A DNA stretch of 64,000 nt, from the NCBI GenBank assembly GCA_017938245.1, contig JAGBBX010000015.1, positions 1 through 64,000 of the forward strand. The letters run 5' to 3'. A program made the position numbers and the translations under genes. Below are positions 53,955-62,361 of this stretch, in pieces. This stretch comes from Bacteroidaceae bacterium (GTDB lineage Bacteria; Bacteroidota; Bacteroidia; Bacteroidales; Bacteroidaceae). Each line of letters begins with the position of its first letter. The stretch's first letter is position 1. The notes under the pieces were generated by a model that did no database searches, was not told the origin of the DNA, and saw nothing but the letters and a program-made list of their open reading frames with translations.

Positions 53955-55355
53955 TCACTCGGGCCTTTTACTATAATTTATATCGTCATCTGCAAAATAT
54001 GCCGATGTTGTCTGACCGTATGTATAGGTACAACAATCTCCACTCTTAGGCCAACCTGTGAATGAGGTCTGTGCACACTCCGTTCCTTGCAGCCACTCCC
54101 AAACAGTCTCGGGCGCGACACCGGAGTAGATGTAGCTGAAAATCTCGAATGTAATACCGTCGTCGTAAATCTCACGAGCAAGTTTCAATGCCTCGGCACA
54201 GGTGTTGCCCTCGATGAGAATCTCAATACCGTCAACCTTGTGAGTTACATAGATATAGGTCTCGAAGTTTACGTGTCCTACCTTGTACTCTACCTTAATT
54301 TTTTCACTAATCTCCTCGACAGGCTCTTCCTCGAATACATAACCCCAAGTATCTCCTACACGAATATCAAAATCGTCGGCAACAGCAACATATCTTCCAT
54401 CAACGGGGAGGAAAATGCGCACATTAACTGTATCTCTTAGGTGTACTGTTGTCTTAATCTCGTTCCAGTTCTGGTGCTCTTGCTGATGAATATCGAACTC
54501 TACTTCACCCTCGCCGACATAACCATCGTTGTTACCGTCATCGTTGCCGTCATTGTCGTCACCGCCACCGGGGTTAGGTGTTGGCTCAACTTTTGTATCT
54601 TCGAGTTCCTCATCCTTCTCCTTCTCGGGAATCTCTGTTACATCTTTTGTTGTAAGTATACCATCTACGTGCCAGCCGTCGCTCTGAAGCTTAACTATGT
54701 ACCAGATAACGTGATACTTTGCTGTATCGATAGGCTCGCCATTGATTGACCATTTTGTAATATCGGGAGTCTCAATAATAATCTCCTCTGTTGCACTACC
54801 ATTACTGCTATAGATATACTTTGTTACACCTTTATTATAATAGTTCCACTTCGCAGGTTTTATTGCAGTGTTTGACAGGTCGGTTTCAATGACACCTTTG
54901 TTCATCTCGCCATAATGCGATGAACCATCGGCATCTTGGGGATAATAATACTTAGAATCTACAACACCGTGATTGGTGATAGCCTCACCATCGAGACGAA
55001 TGAAGAAGTAGGCTCTTTCGAGGCTGTTATCGGTTGTACCCATAAACTTATCCTCCCAGCCATCTTCGAGGTCATCGTCACCATCACAATCTTTCCAATC
55101 GTAATCCTTGTCATTCATATTGGGACCATTGGGGTCCTTATCACCCCAGCTGTTGGGACGCTGCCAACTATTGTCTTTACACTTCGCCGATGCTGTGGTC
55201 GATTTTTTTCCATAAACCTCCATATTATGAAGGAGCGTAGCAACTGCCTCGTTATACTCTTTGTCAAGAACCACATCATCGTCAGAGGTACAAGCCACTA
55301 TACAGCACAGCATAAATGCAATCGCAAATAAATTTGTCAGAAAATTTCTTTTCAT
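53955..55355 (-). CDS. acidic lipoprotein of unknown family
   Basis: 466 residues with a lipoprotein signal peptide (MKRNFLTNLFAIAFMLCCIV ACTSDDD, Cys at 22). The mature part is very acidic: a Trp/Asp-rich region (KDYDWKDCDGDDDLEDGWED), a beta domain, a low-complexity linker (NPGGGDDNDGNDDGNNDG, about 270-290) and a C-terminal beta domain with paired Cys (NTCAEALKLAREIYDDGI, ECAQTSFTGW, GDCCTYTYG). I recognise no family. It is first in the operon of GT2, TPR-barrel and DUF4838 genes (88-base gap). A surface protein that binds or carries the polymer is possible. Confidence 0.5.
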   Translation of the reverse strand: MKRNFLTNLFAIAFMLCCIVACTSDDDVVLDKEYNEAVATLLHNMEVYGKKSTTASAKCKDNSWQRPNSWGDKDPNGPNMNDKDYDWKDCDGDDDLEDGWEDKFMGTTDNSLERAYFFIRLDGEAITNHGVVDSKYYYPQDADGSSHYGEMNKGVIETDLSNTAIKPAKWNYYNKGVTKYIYSSNGSATEEIIIETPDITKWSINGEPIDTAKYHVIWYIVKLQSDGWHVDGILTTKDVTEIPEKEKDEELEDTKVEPTPNPGGGDDNDGNDDGNNDGYVGEGEVEFDIHQQEHQNWNEIKTTVHLRDTVNVRIFLPVDGRYVAVADDFDIRVGDTWGYVFEEEPVEEISEKIKVEYKVGHVNFETYIYVTHKVDGIEILIEGNTCAEALKLAREIYDDGITFEIFSYIYSGVAPETVWEWLQGTECAQTSFTGWPKSGDCCTYTYGQTTSAYFADDDINYSKRPE

Positions 55356-55815
55356 AGTTTAATTTAGTTTGTTTAGTAATTTAATAAAGTTAATTTAAAT
55401 AATTTAGTTTTATTTTTACATAATTTTATGATAGTATATAAGCAAAAAAAACTGCACCTAAAAGGCACAGCAAAAAGCAATACACATTCGCGCAGAACAA
55501 ACCACGCAAAGCATTACAAACCAATAAGTTGCTACAGGAGGAGGTGAATAAAAAGTATTATATATTACCGACAGTGGCACTCCACAAAGTGGATGCTCCA
55601 TTAAGCAATTATATTGTGTCGGCAAAAGCATATAAAGTGTTTGTATTGTTAATATTGTTAATTATAATTTTCGGCGCGAAGATACTCTCATTTATTTAAA
55701 TTCAAAATATTTTAATTAAAAAAGAGTGCGCTGTTAATTATTTTTCACAAAAATACACATTTAAACACAAAAAGTGACACAATAAAGGAAACGTTCCGAC
55801 ATTGTTTAACAAAAA
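55356..55815. other. gene-free stretch upstream of the acidic lipoprotein
   Basis: AT-rich. A plus-strand stretch free of stops runs from 55442 to 55696 (85 codons, TAA at 55697) and ends KAYKVFVLLILLIIIFGAKI LSFI, like a membrane segment. It has no ATG in frame, so I do not call it a gene. A small hairpin TCCAC-AAA-GTGGA lies near 55580-55592. The minus-strand promoter of the operon should lie within 55360-55480. Confidence 0.4.
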
Positions 55816-57063
55816 CTACATAAAAGGAGTTAACACATAACCCAGCCATCCGTAGAATCGGTTAATCCAGGGGCGCGACTTCCAATACTCCTTTGTCAGA
55901 AGAAAAGCCTCTTTCCTATCGTTGCGATAGTGCGTCAGCAGTTCCTCAGTATCATCTTTATCAAAGACAAAAAGGTTACACTCGTAGTCGTAGCATAGAC
56001 TGCGGCTGTTTAGATTGGCCGAACCCACTGTGCAGAAACGGCCGTCAACACTCATCACCTTAGCGTGATTGAAACCACCATCGTACAGATAAACCACCGC
56101 GCCTTTTTTCATAAGTTGGTACGCTGTATAGAGGGCAACATCAGGGGTAAATGGAATATCCGATTTCGAAGAGAGCATAATCTCGACGTGAACACCGTTC
56201 TTTAGTGCATCTCTCATTGCACCGCGCACAATATATGTTGGGATAAAATAGGGGTTAATGATATGTACGCTGTCTTTTGCGGCATAGATAGCATTGGCAT
56301 ACACGCGACGCATATTCTCGGCTGTACGTTTGGGCCAACGGTCGACAACGGCAGCACGGGCATCGTCCTTTGCCGAGGGAGTGGGATAATACTCACTGCC
56401 ACCGATATTCTGTCCTGTCTCGCGGTTCCACATCGCAAGGAATACATTTTGCAGTTGTGCAACAACAGCTCCCTCGACACGCGAATGAATATCGCGCCAC
56501 TTTCCAACTCCTTCGAGCCCGTCGACATAATAGTCGGCAACATTAATTCCACCCGTATATCCTATCTTTCCGTCGATAACAACTATCTTACGATGGTCGC
56601 GATGATAGGCGTGGTTTATCCAAGGGAAATTTATCGGGTCGAACTTTACAATCTCTATGCCTTGTTCACGTATCTTTTTCAGGTGCTCTTTCTTTAGCGG
56701 ACGGTTATTTGACATATTACCAAACGCATCGAACAGAGCGCGCACCTCTACCCCACGCTCGGCTGCACGGGCAAGCGCTTCAATTACCACAGCATTTATG
56801 GAGTCGTTACGAAAATTGAAATACTCTAAATGTACGTGGTGCTTGGCCTGGGCAATATCCTTTAGCAGATGTTCGAATTTTATCTTACCGCCATTGAGAA
56901 TCTCAATGCTATTGCTATCTGTTATTGCAATATTCTTCTCATCGAGATACTTTATAAGTGCAACATCGGAGGTTGCATAGTTATTACGTTCCAATGCCAC
57001 AAAACGAGATTTACAAGAGACAAAAAGGAGTGAGAGTAGTATTAGATATATCAGTCTGTTCAT
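55816..57063 (-). CDS. phospholipase D-family lipoprotein (cardiolipin-synthase-like)
   Basis: 415 residues. Signal peptide with lipobox MNRLIYLILLSLLFVSC (Cys 17). Both HKD motifs are present: HRDHRKIVVIDGKIGYTGGI (HxKx4D) and FNHAKVMSVDGRFCTVGSAN. The rest fits bacterial cardiolipin synthase (ALFDAFGNMSNN, NPYFIPTYIVRGAMRDAL). Cardiolipin synthases usually have membrane helices instead of a lipid anchor, so this one acts from the outside of the membrane and could also be a phospholipase or transphosphatidylase. Monocistronic, with a terminator at its 5' side belonging to the upstream M16 gene. Confidence 0.82.
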   Translation of the reverse strand: MNRLIYLILLSLLFVSCKSRFVALERNNYATSDVALIKYLDEKNIAITDSNSIEILNGGKIKFEHLLKDIAQAKHHVHLEYFNFRNDSINAVVIEALARAAERGVEVRALFDAFGNMSNNRPLKKEHLKKIREQGIEIVKFDPINFPWINHAYHRDHRKIVVIDGKIGYTGGINVADYYVDGLEGVGKWRDIHSRVEGAVVAQLQNVFLAMWNRETGQNIGGSEYYPTPSAKDDARAAVVDRWPKRTAENMRRVYANAIYAAKDSVHIINPYFIPTYIVRGAMRDALKNGVHVEIMLSSKSDIPFTPDVALYTAYQLMKKGAVVYLYDGGFNHAKVMSVDGRFCTVGSANLNSRSLCYDYECNLFVFDKDDTEELLTHYRNDRKEAFLLTKEYWKSRPWINRFYGWLGYVLTPFM

Positions 57064-57120
57064 ATCGTACTGCTTATAATCACAATATTTTGGTATTTTA
57101 TTTCGAGACGCGAAGATACA

Positions 57121-57158
57121 AAAAAACTGCCACCTTATAAAACAGATGGCAGTTTTTT
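57121..57158 (-). terminator. terminator of the M16 peptidase gene
   Basis: AAAAAACTGCCA (57121-57132) pairs perfectly with TGGCAGTTTTTT (57147-57158), 18 bases after the M16 stop on the minus strand, followed there by TTTTT. Confidence 0.85.
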
Positions 57159-57176
57159 AACCTTATGTAACGTATG

Positions 57177-59972
57177 TTACTTTGCAGGCGACATCATTAT
57201 CTCGACAAAGTTACCGCTGTTTACTACTTTCTGAAGTACTGAGAGAATATTCTCGGCACTAATCTGTGCTACAGCCTCCTCGTACTCTTTGTCATAGTCG
57301 TACTTATCATTTTCCCAAGTAGTGAGAACCGACATCCAATAGCCGTTGTTTATACGCTGCTCGGGGATATTCTTCTTGAGGTTCTCGACAACCTTTGCCA
57401 GCTTATCGGCGGGGATGCCATCCTTAACGAGGTTTAGCACACCCTCTTTTGCCATCTTGGCAAGTTTCTCGGACTGCTCGGGATTTGTCTCGAAAGCAAC
57501 TTGAATAGCAACATACTCTTTGGGCTCGTCGGCAGCTATTGTAGCTACGCTTGCACCGTATGTACCACCCTCGCTCTCGCGCAGTGTCTCGGTAAACACC
57601 ATATCGAGAATCTGCTTTGCGGCATCGAGCATAACAGCGTTCTTGACACTGTAGGGCATATCGGCCGAATAGAGCTGGAACACAGTTGTCTTGGGAGTCT
57701 CCATTGCAACCTGAGGATGCTCTATTACCTCACCCTTAACAAAGTACTCACCGCGGTCGTTCCATTTGGTAGCTTTACCGCCCTTTGCGATAGAACCGAT
57801 ATATTTCTCGATAAGAGGTTTTGCAGTCTCTACATCTACGTTACCTACAATATAAAGTGTGGCACCATTAACGCCATCGAATAGACGACGATAAACAGCC
57901 TCGGCTGTAGCAATATTTGCCTTATCGAGAATATCGTTGCTGATAACCTGACGACGGGGATGATTGCCATAGATTGTACTCATAAGAATCTGCTGGAACT
58001 TGAAGTTGGGTTGTCCCTCGAGATTGGGAAGCAGAGCTTTTATTTGTGTAATTCCAAGCTGATACTCCTCGTTGTCGAAGCGGGGAGCCATATAGTTGAG
58101 ATAAACCATCTGTAAAGCTGTCTCAAAATCCTTGGGAGTAGCCTCGGCACTTACACCGTGACGCAATGCGCTAATGTAGGGCGAGCAGCTGATATTCTTT
58201 CCTGCGAGCATTTTGCGAAGCTGTGTACCCGAGAATGTAGAGATACCGCTATTAGAATTGAACATACCCCAGATATTATCGTCGAACGAAGCAAGCTCAT
58301 CGTTCTCGATGAGTGAACGTCCACCCTTCTCGACAAGATTAATCTTTATCTGGTCTTTCTTGTGGTCGGTCTTTAGGAGTACTACCTTCACTCCATTAGA
58401 GAGCTGCCAGGTAACAGAACCGTGAATACCCTCTTTCATCTTCTTAGACTTTGCACCCTTCAAAAGGCTCGCGTCGAGAAGAGGCTCGTTTGTGCTCTCC
58501 TCTACGTTTGCTGCTATCTCGGCAGCCTTAACCTCGGCAAGAGTAGCTGTAAGTTGCTCGGCTGTGGGCTGTACAAGACCCTCGCGCTCGGGAGCCTTAG
58601 AGATAATAACGCAGTTTTTCTCGGGAATAATCTGTGAAAGAACCTGCTGAAGTACGGGAGCCGAGAGCTGAGCCATTACAGCCTTTGCAATCTCGTGCTC
58701 GGTCTTTGGCTCAAGATTATAACCGCCCGAGAAGAAGCTGTTGAGGATGGGGTTTACAAGCTCGGCATTCTTACGTGTCTCGGCTGCCGAAGCGCGCTTC
58801 TCCAAACGGCTGAGAATTCTCTCCTTTGCACGCTCGAGCTCGGCATCGCTGAATCCGTAGCGCTTCATCTTCTCGACCTCGGTAAGGTATGCCTTAAATG
58901 CCGACAGAGCCTCGCCATCCTTGAATGATACTGTTCCCTGTACCGCATCGCTCGACTCGCACAGACCACCAATATAGAACTGAGCACCCAGGAAAGGAGC
59001 ATCGCTCTTTGATGTAATATCATTGAAACGCTCGCTCATAACTGTACCGATGAGAGATTTCATAAGGTTGTTTACAAAAGCAACATCGGTGTTACGATAC
59101 TCGCGGGGCATAGGAGCCACACGCCACAGAATTTCTATCGAAGAGCTTGTAGCCTCGGGGTCGGTGAGCACTGCCACCTGAGGAGCCTCGTTCTCGGGGA
59201 TTGCGATAAGCGGCTTCACTGTGGGCTGTGCAGGTGCGGGAATCTCCCCGAAGATTGCCTTAATCTTAGCCTCAATTTTATCGGGGTCGATGTCACCAAC
59301 AACAACCACTGCCTGCATATCGGGATGATACCAGGTGCGGTAGAAGTTTGTCAGACTCTCGTACTTGAAGGTCTTTAACTGCTCCTCGCCACCAATGAGT
59401 GTACGGCGCGACATTTGTGTATCGCCAAAATAATAAGGAAGCGATTTTTCGAGCATACGCCAGTCGGCAGTACGACGACTGCGACGCTCCTCAAGGATTA
59501 CACCACGCTCGGCATCAATCTCCTCGGGCGCACAGGTAACATAGTGCGAGTAGTCGCGCAGAATCATAAGACAAGAGTCTATGATACCCTCGCGCACGAT
59601 GGGGATATTGTTGAGCATATAGCTTGTCTGCTCGAATCCGGTAGATGCATTGATATTACGTCCAAACTCGGCACCTATACTCTGCAGATACTCAAGAATA
59701 GCCTTACCCGGGAAATTCTTTGTACCATTGAAGCACATATGCTCGAGGAAGTGAGCAAGACCATCCTGGTCGTCGGTCTCCTGGAATGCGCCCACATTAG
59801 TTGCAAGATAGAACTCGGCTCTCTGAGCTGGCTGAGCATTCTTGCGAATGTAATAGGTGAGTCCATTCTCTAACTTACCAACCTTTACGGCAGAATCGTT
59901 GGGCAGTTGAGTCTGTCCGAATGATACAAGTGCGATAAGAAGCATCGCACAGGAAAAGAAAAACCTTTTCAT
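57177..59972 (-). CDS. M16-family zinc metallopeptidase
   Basis: 931 residues with a Sec signal peptide (MKRFFFSCAMLLIALVSFG). The N-terminal active domain has the inverted zinc motif HFLEHMCFNG (HxxEH, about residue 77) and downstream Glu-rich ERGVILEERRSRRTADWRML that supplies the third ligand. Three inactive M16 domains follow (PFLGAQFYIGGLCESSDAVQ, SGISTFSGTQLRKMLAG, TVFQLYSADMPYSVKNAV). Such enzymes degrade peptides in the periplasm, like PqqL and pitrilysin relatives. A Bacteroides-type -7 TAAATTTG on the minus strand lies at 60121-60128, about 145 bases upstream of the start. Confidence 0.92.
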   Translation of the reverse strand: MKRFFFSCAMLLIALVSFGQTQLPNDSAVKVGKLENGLTYYIRKNAQPAQRAEFYLATNVGAFQETDDQDGLAHFLEHMCFNGTKNFPGKAILEYLQSIGAEFGRNINASTGFEQTSYMLNNIPIVREGIIDSCLMILRDYSHYVTCAPEEIDAERGVILEERRSRRTADWRMLEKSLPYYFGDTQMSRRTLIGGEEQLKTFKYESLTNFYRTWYHPDMQAVVVVGDIDPDKIEAKIKAIFGEIPAPAQPTVKPLIAIPENEAPQVAVLTDPEATSSSIEILWRVAPMPREYRNTDVAFVNNLMKSLIGTVMSERFNDITSKSDAPFLGAQFYIGGLCESSDAVQGTVSFKDGEALSAFKAYLTEVEKMKRYGFSDAELERAKERILSRLEKRASAAETRKNAELVNPILNSFFSGGYNLEPKTEHEIAKAVMAQLSAPVLQQVLSQIIPEKNCVIISKAPEREGLVQPTAEQLTATLAEVKAAEIAANVEESTNEPLLDASLLKGAKSKKMKEGIHGSVTWQLSNGVKVVLLKTDHKKDQIKINLVEKGGRSLIENDELASFDDNIWGMFNSNSGISTFSGTQLRKMLAGKNISCSPYISALRHGVSAEATPKDFETALQMVYLNYMAPRFDNEEYQLGITQIKALLPNLEGQPNFKFQQILMSTIYGNHPRRQVISNDILDKANIATAEAVYRRLFDGVNGATLYIVGNVDVETAKPLIEKYIGSIAKGGKATKWNDRGEYFVKGEVIEHPQVAMETPKTTVFQLYSADMPYSVKNAVMLDAAKQILDMVFTETLRESEGGTYGASVATIAADEPKEYVAIQVAFETNPEQSEKLAKMAKEGVLNLVKDGIPADKLAKVVENLKKNIPEQRINNGYWMSVLTTWENDKYDYDKEYEEAVAQISAENILSVLQKVVNSGNFVEIMMSPAK

Positions 59973-60170
59973 AGTTTGATAATTATTTATAAATTAATTG
60001 ATAGAAAATATCATATTTACTATTTAAAAGTTATTCAATCTTTTGAATTTTGAAGACAGTCAATAAATAATGACGGCCTTAAAATAAAAAGAAAGTTGCC
60101 TTTTTATATATAAGAGCCGACAAATTTACGACTTTAGTCTGTAAAATAGAATATTTTCCAAAAAATTAAC

Positions 60171-60216
60171 AAAAAAGAGGAAACTATTCTTTCAAATTGA
60201 ATGTTTCCTCTTTTTT
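60171..60216 (-). terminator. terminator of the acyl-CoA synthetase gene
   Basis: AAAAAAGAGGAAAC (60171-60184) pairs perfectly with GTTTCCTCTTTTTT (60203-60216), 14 bases after the synthetase stop on the minus strand. The stretch 59973-60170 between it and the M16 gene is AT-rich and holds only the M16 promoter. Confidence 0.85.
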
Positions 60217-60230
60217 GAATGTTATACTCC

Positions 60231-61874
60231 TTATTTATATAAATAGCGCTTTATGCTACCTTTCGGTGTTTTAGCAAAAGGCTCGTCGCGCAACTCGAAA
60301 TCACTTATCTGCGAATAGGACGGAATAACCTTGTTCAGAGCCTCGATATTCTTCTCCATTACAATAGAATAGGTCTCGGCATTTACCCCCTCCGAGGCCA
60401 GTTGCTCGGCATTGGGTACTATTAGCGCCACAAATTTCTCGCCGCGCTGAACCACGATAGACTCGGCAATATAGGGAAGAGCATTCATCTTAACCTCAAT
60501 CTCTTCGGGGTAGACATTCTGTCCGTTGCTCGAAAGGAGCATACTCTTGCAACGTCCAACAAGGAACAGAGTGCCGTCACCATCTATTGTTCCAAGATCA
60601 CCGGTGCGAAACCAACCATCTTTAGTAAACACCTCGCTCTCGGCCTCGGGGTTCTTGTAATAACCGAGCAGAAGATTATCGCCCTTAACAAGCACCTCGC
60701 CTACCATATTATGGGGGTCGGAAGAGTCAATCCTCGCCTCCATACGTTCGATAATCTCGCCACAAGACTTTAGTTTGTATCGTCCCAAGTGACCAAGAGA
60801 AATAAGTGGACCACACTCGGTCATACCATATCCCGTAACAAATGGCATCTGCAATTTTGTAATGAGCAAATCCTCGATATACTCGGGAATTGCAGCTCCG
60901 CCGGTTATAATAACCTCACAATTTCCACCCATATAAGAGAGAAGAATTGTGCGCAAAGCCATACAGAACTCGGGGTTATGCTTGTAGTCATCGAGGCGCG
61001 CCTTACCCGTCTTACTGTTTACAAACTCTCCAATGGCAAACTCGGCTAGTTTGGATAGTACAAGGGGAACCATCATCACAACTCGAGGACGAACAAGCTG
61101 CATAGCATCCTTTAATATAGAAGGTGCAGGGGGCATACCAAGCACAGTGAGATGCATACCGGCACACACACAAGAGAGCATATCGGCTAAAAGGCCGAAT
61201 ATGTGAGTAAAGGGGAGTACACTAATGAAAGACTCACCTCGGCGATAGGGACAATGGAACAGGAAAGACTCGACATTGCTGCTTATACATTTTACCGAAA
61301 GCATTACACCCTTAGGATTACCTGTAGAGCCCGATGTATAGTTGAGACAGCAAAGCTCGTCCATCTCGGGTAACACATACTCTACCGCATCGGCAGTGAA
61401 TCCGTTGGGATGCGCCGCTGCAAACAGCTCCTCGCGACGAGCATAAATCCCGGCGAAATTACCACGCGATGCAAGAAGCTCCATACTTTTCATATCGAAT
61501 ACAGCAATAACCTGAGGCATTGTCTCGAAATCCATTCCTTCGAAGATAGCCTTTTCGGTAAATAGAATCTTACTGTCGGAGTGATGAACAAATTTCTGTG
61601 TATCGACAGGGGTGAATCCATTAAAAAGCTGACAAGCCACGTAACCACCCGATGTTGCAGCCATAAAAACAACTGCCCAATTGGCACTGCTACGGGCATT
61701 CAGCGAGATTTTATCGCCCTTTACAAGTCCTGCCTCGCGCCATACAAGATGCATTTTTTCAATCTCTTGCGCCATATCGGCGTATGTCTGTGTAACACCG
61801 CGATAATCACTTACTGCGGGAGCCGCCCAACAAGTCTTTACAATCTCTTGAAATCTTGATATAAAGTTCTTCAT
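60231..61874 (-). CDS. AMP-binding long-chain acyl-CoA synthetase-like protein
   Basis: 547 residues from the Met at 61874 (MKNFISRFQEIVKTCWAAPA); the longer frame to 61955 is unlikely. Adenylate-forming motifs are complete: CLNYTSGSTGNPKGVML, FVTGYGMTECGPLIS, WFRTGDLGTIDGDGTLFLVG and the C-terminal catalytic Lys region AKTPKGSIKRYLY. The FAD-like core length and the hydrophobic pocket fit long-chain fatty-acid:CoA ligases. The enzyme activates exogenous or recycled fatty acids. Monocistronic between an AT-rich promoter region and a strong terminator. Confidence 0.88.
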   Translation of the reverse strand: MKNFISRFQEIVKTCWAAPAVSDYRGVTQTYADMAQEIEKMHLVWREAGLVKGDKISLNARSSANWAVVFMAATSGGYVACQLFNGFTPVDTQKFVHHSDSKILFTEKAIFEGMDFETMPQVIAVFDMKSMELLASRGNFAGIYARREELFAAAHPNGFTADAVEYVLPEMDELCCLNYTSGSTGNPKGVMLSVKCISSNVESFLFHCPYRRGESFISVLPFTHIFGLLADMLSCVCAGMHLTVLGMPPAPSILKDAMQLVRPRVVMMVPLVLSKLAEFAIGEFVNSKTGKARLDDYKHNPEFCMALRTILLSYMGGNCEVIITGGAAIPEYIEDLLITKLQMPFVTGYGMTECGPLISLGHLGRYKLKSCGEIIERMEARIDSSDPHNMVGEVLVKGDNLLLGYYKNPEAESEVFTKDGWFRTGDLGTIDGDGTLFLVGRCKSMLLSSNGQNVYPEEIEVKMNALPYIAESIVVQRGEKFVALIVPNAEQLASEGVNAETYSIVMEKNIEALNKVIPSYSQISDFELRDEPFAKTPKGSIKRYLYK

Positions 61875-62361
61875 AATATTGATTTTTCTACCTTTAAAAT
61901 ATAGCCTACTGGTTTCTGGCGACAAAAGTAGATATAAAATTTTATCAAATTGCACAATTATTTACTTTTGTGCAATTATTTCATATTTTTTGTGCTTTCC
62001 AAATTTTAATTTATATTTATTGTTCATTTTAATCATATATATCAGACTATATTGTACTTTATATTCATCAACAATAAGTATAATGTAAAAAAATATTCAA
62101 AGGAATATAAAGGATAAAGAGAGGACTTTTTGTTCGCAAAAAGCAGAGATGTAATTGTTTTATCAGCCTTCGGAAGAGATACTATTTACGACACTTACTA
62201 CAAAAAATATCCCGGTCGTTTGATATTTCTCACCCGTTTATTGAGGAATTTGCTGCAAACCGCGCTATATTTGCAAGCAATTGCTACGCAAAGGTATTGT
62301 TTCGGACCATTTCTAAACAAAAACCACCTATTGCACATTTTAAAAGATAGACTACACTATT
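61875..62361. other. AT-rich promoter region between divergent genes
   Basis: 487 bases. On the minus side the first 70 bases should hold the synthetase promoter (GACAAAAGTAGATAT on the plus strand reads ATATCTACTTTTGTC, a TACTTTTG box at about 61922-61929). On the plus side TATATTTG at 62266-62273 is a -7 element for the M3 gene at 62362. TTTACTTTTGTGC near 61960 is another. A weak frame from TTG 62130 is not convincing. Confidence 0.5.
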
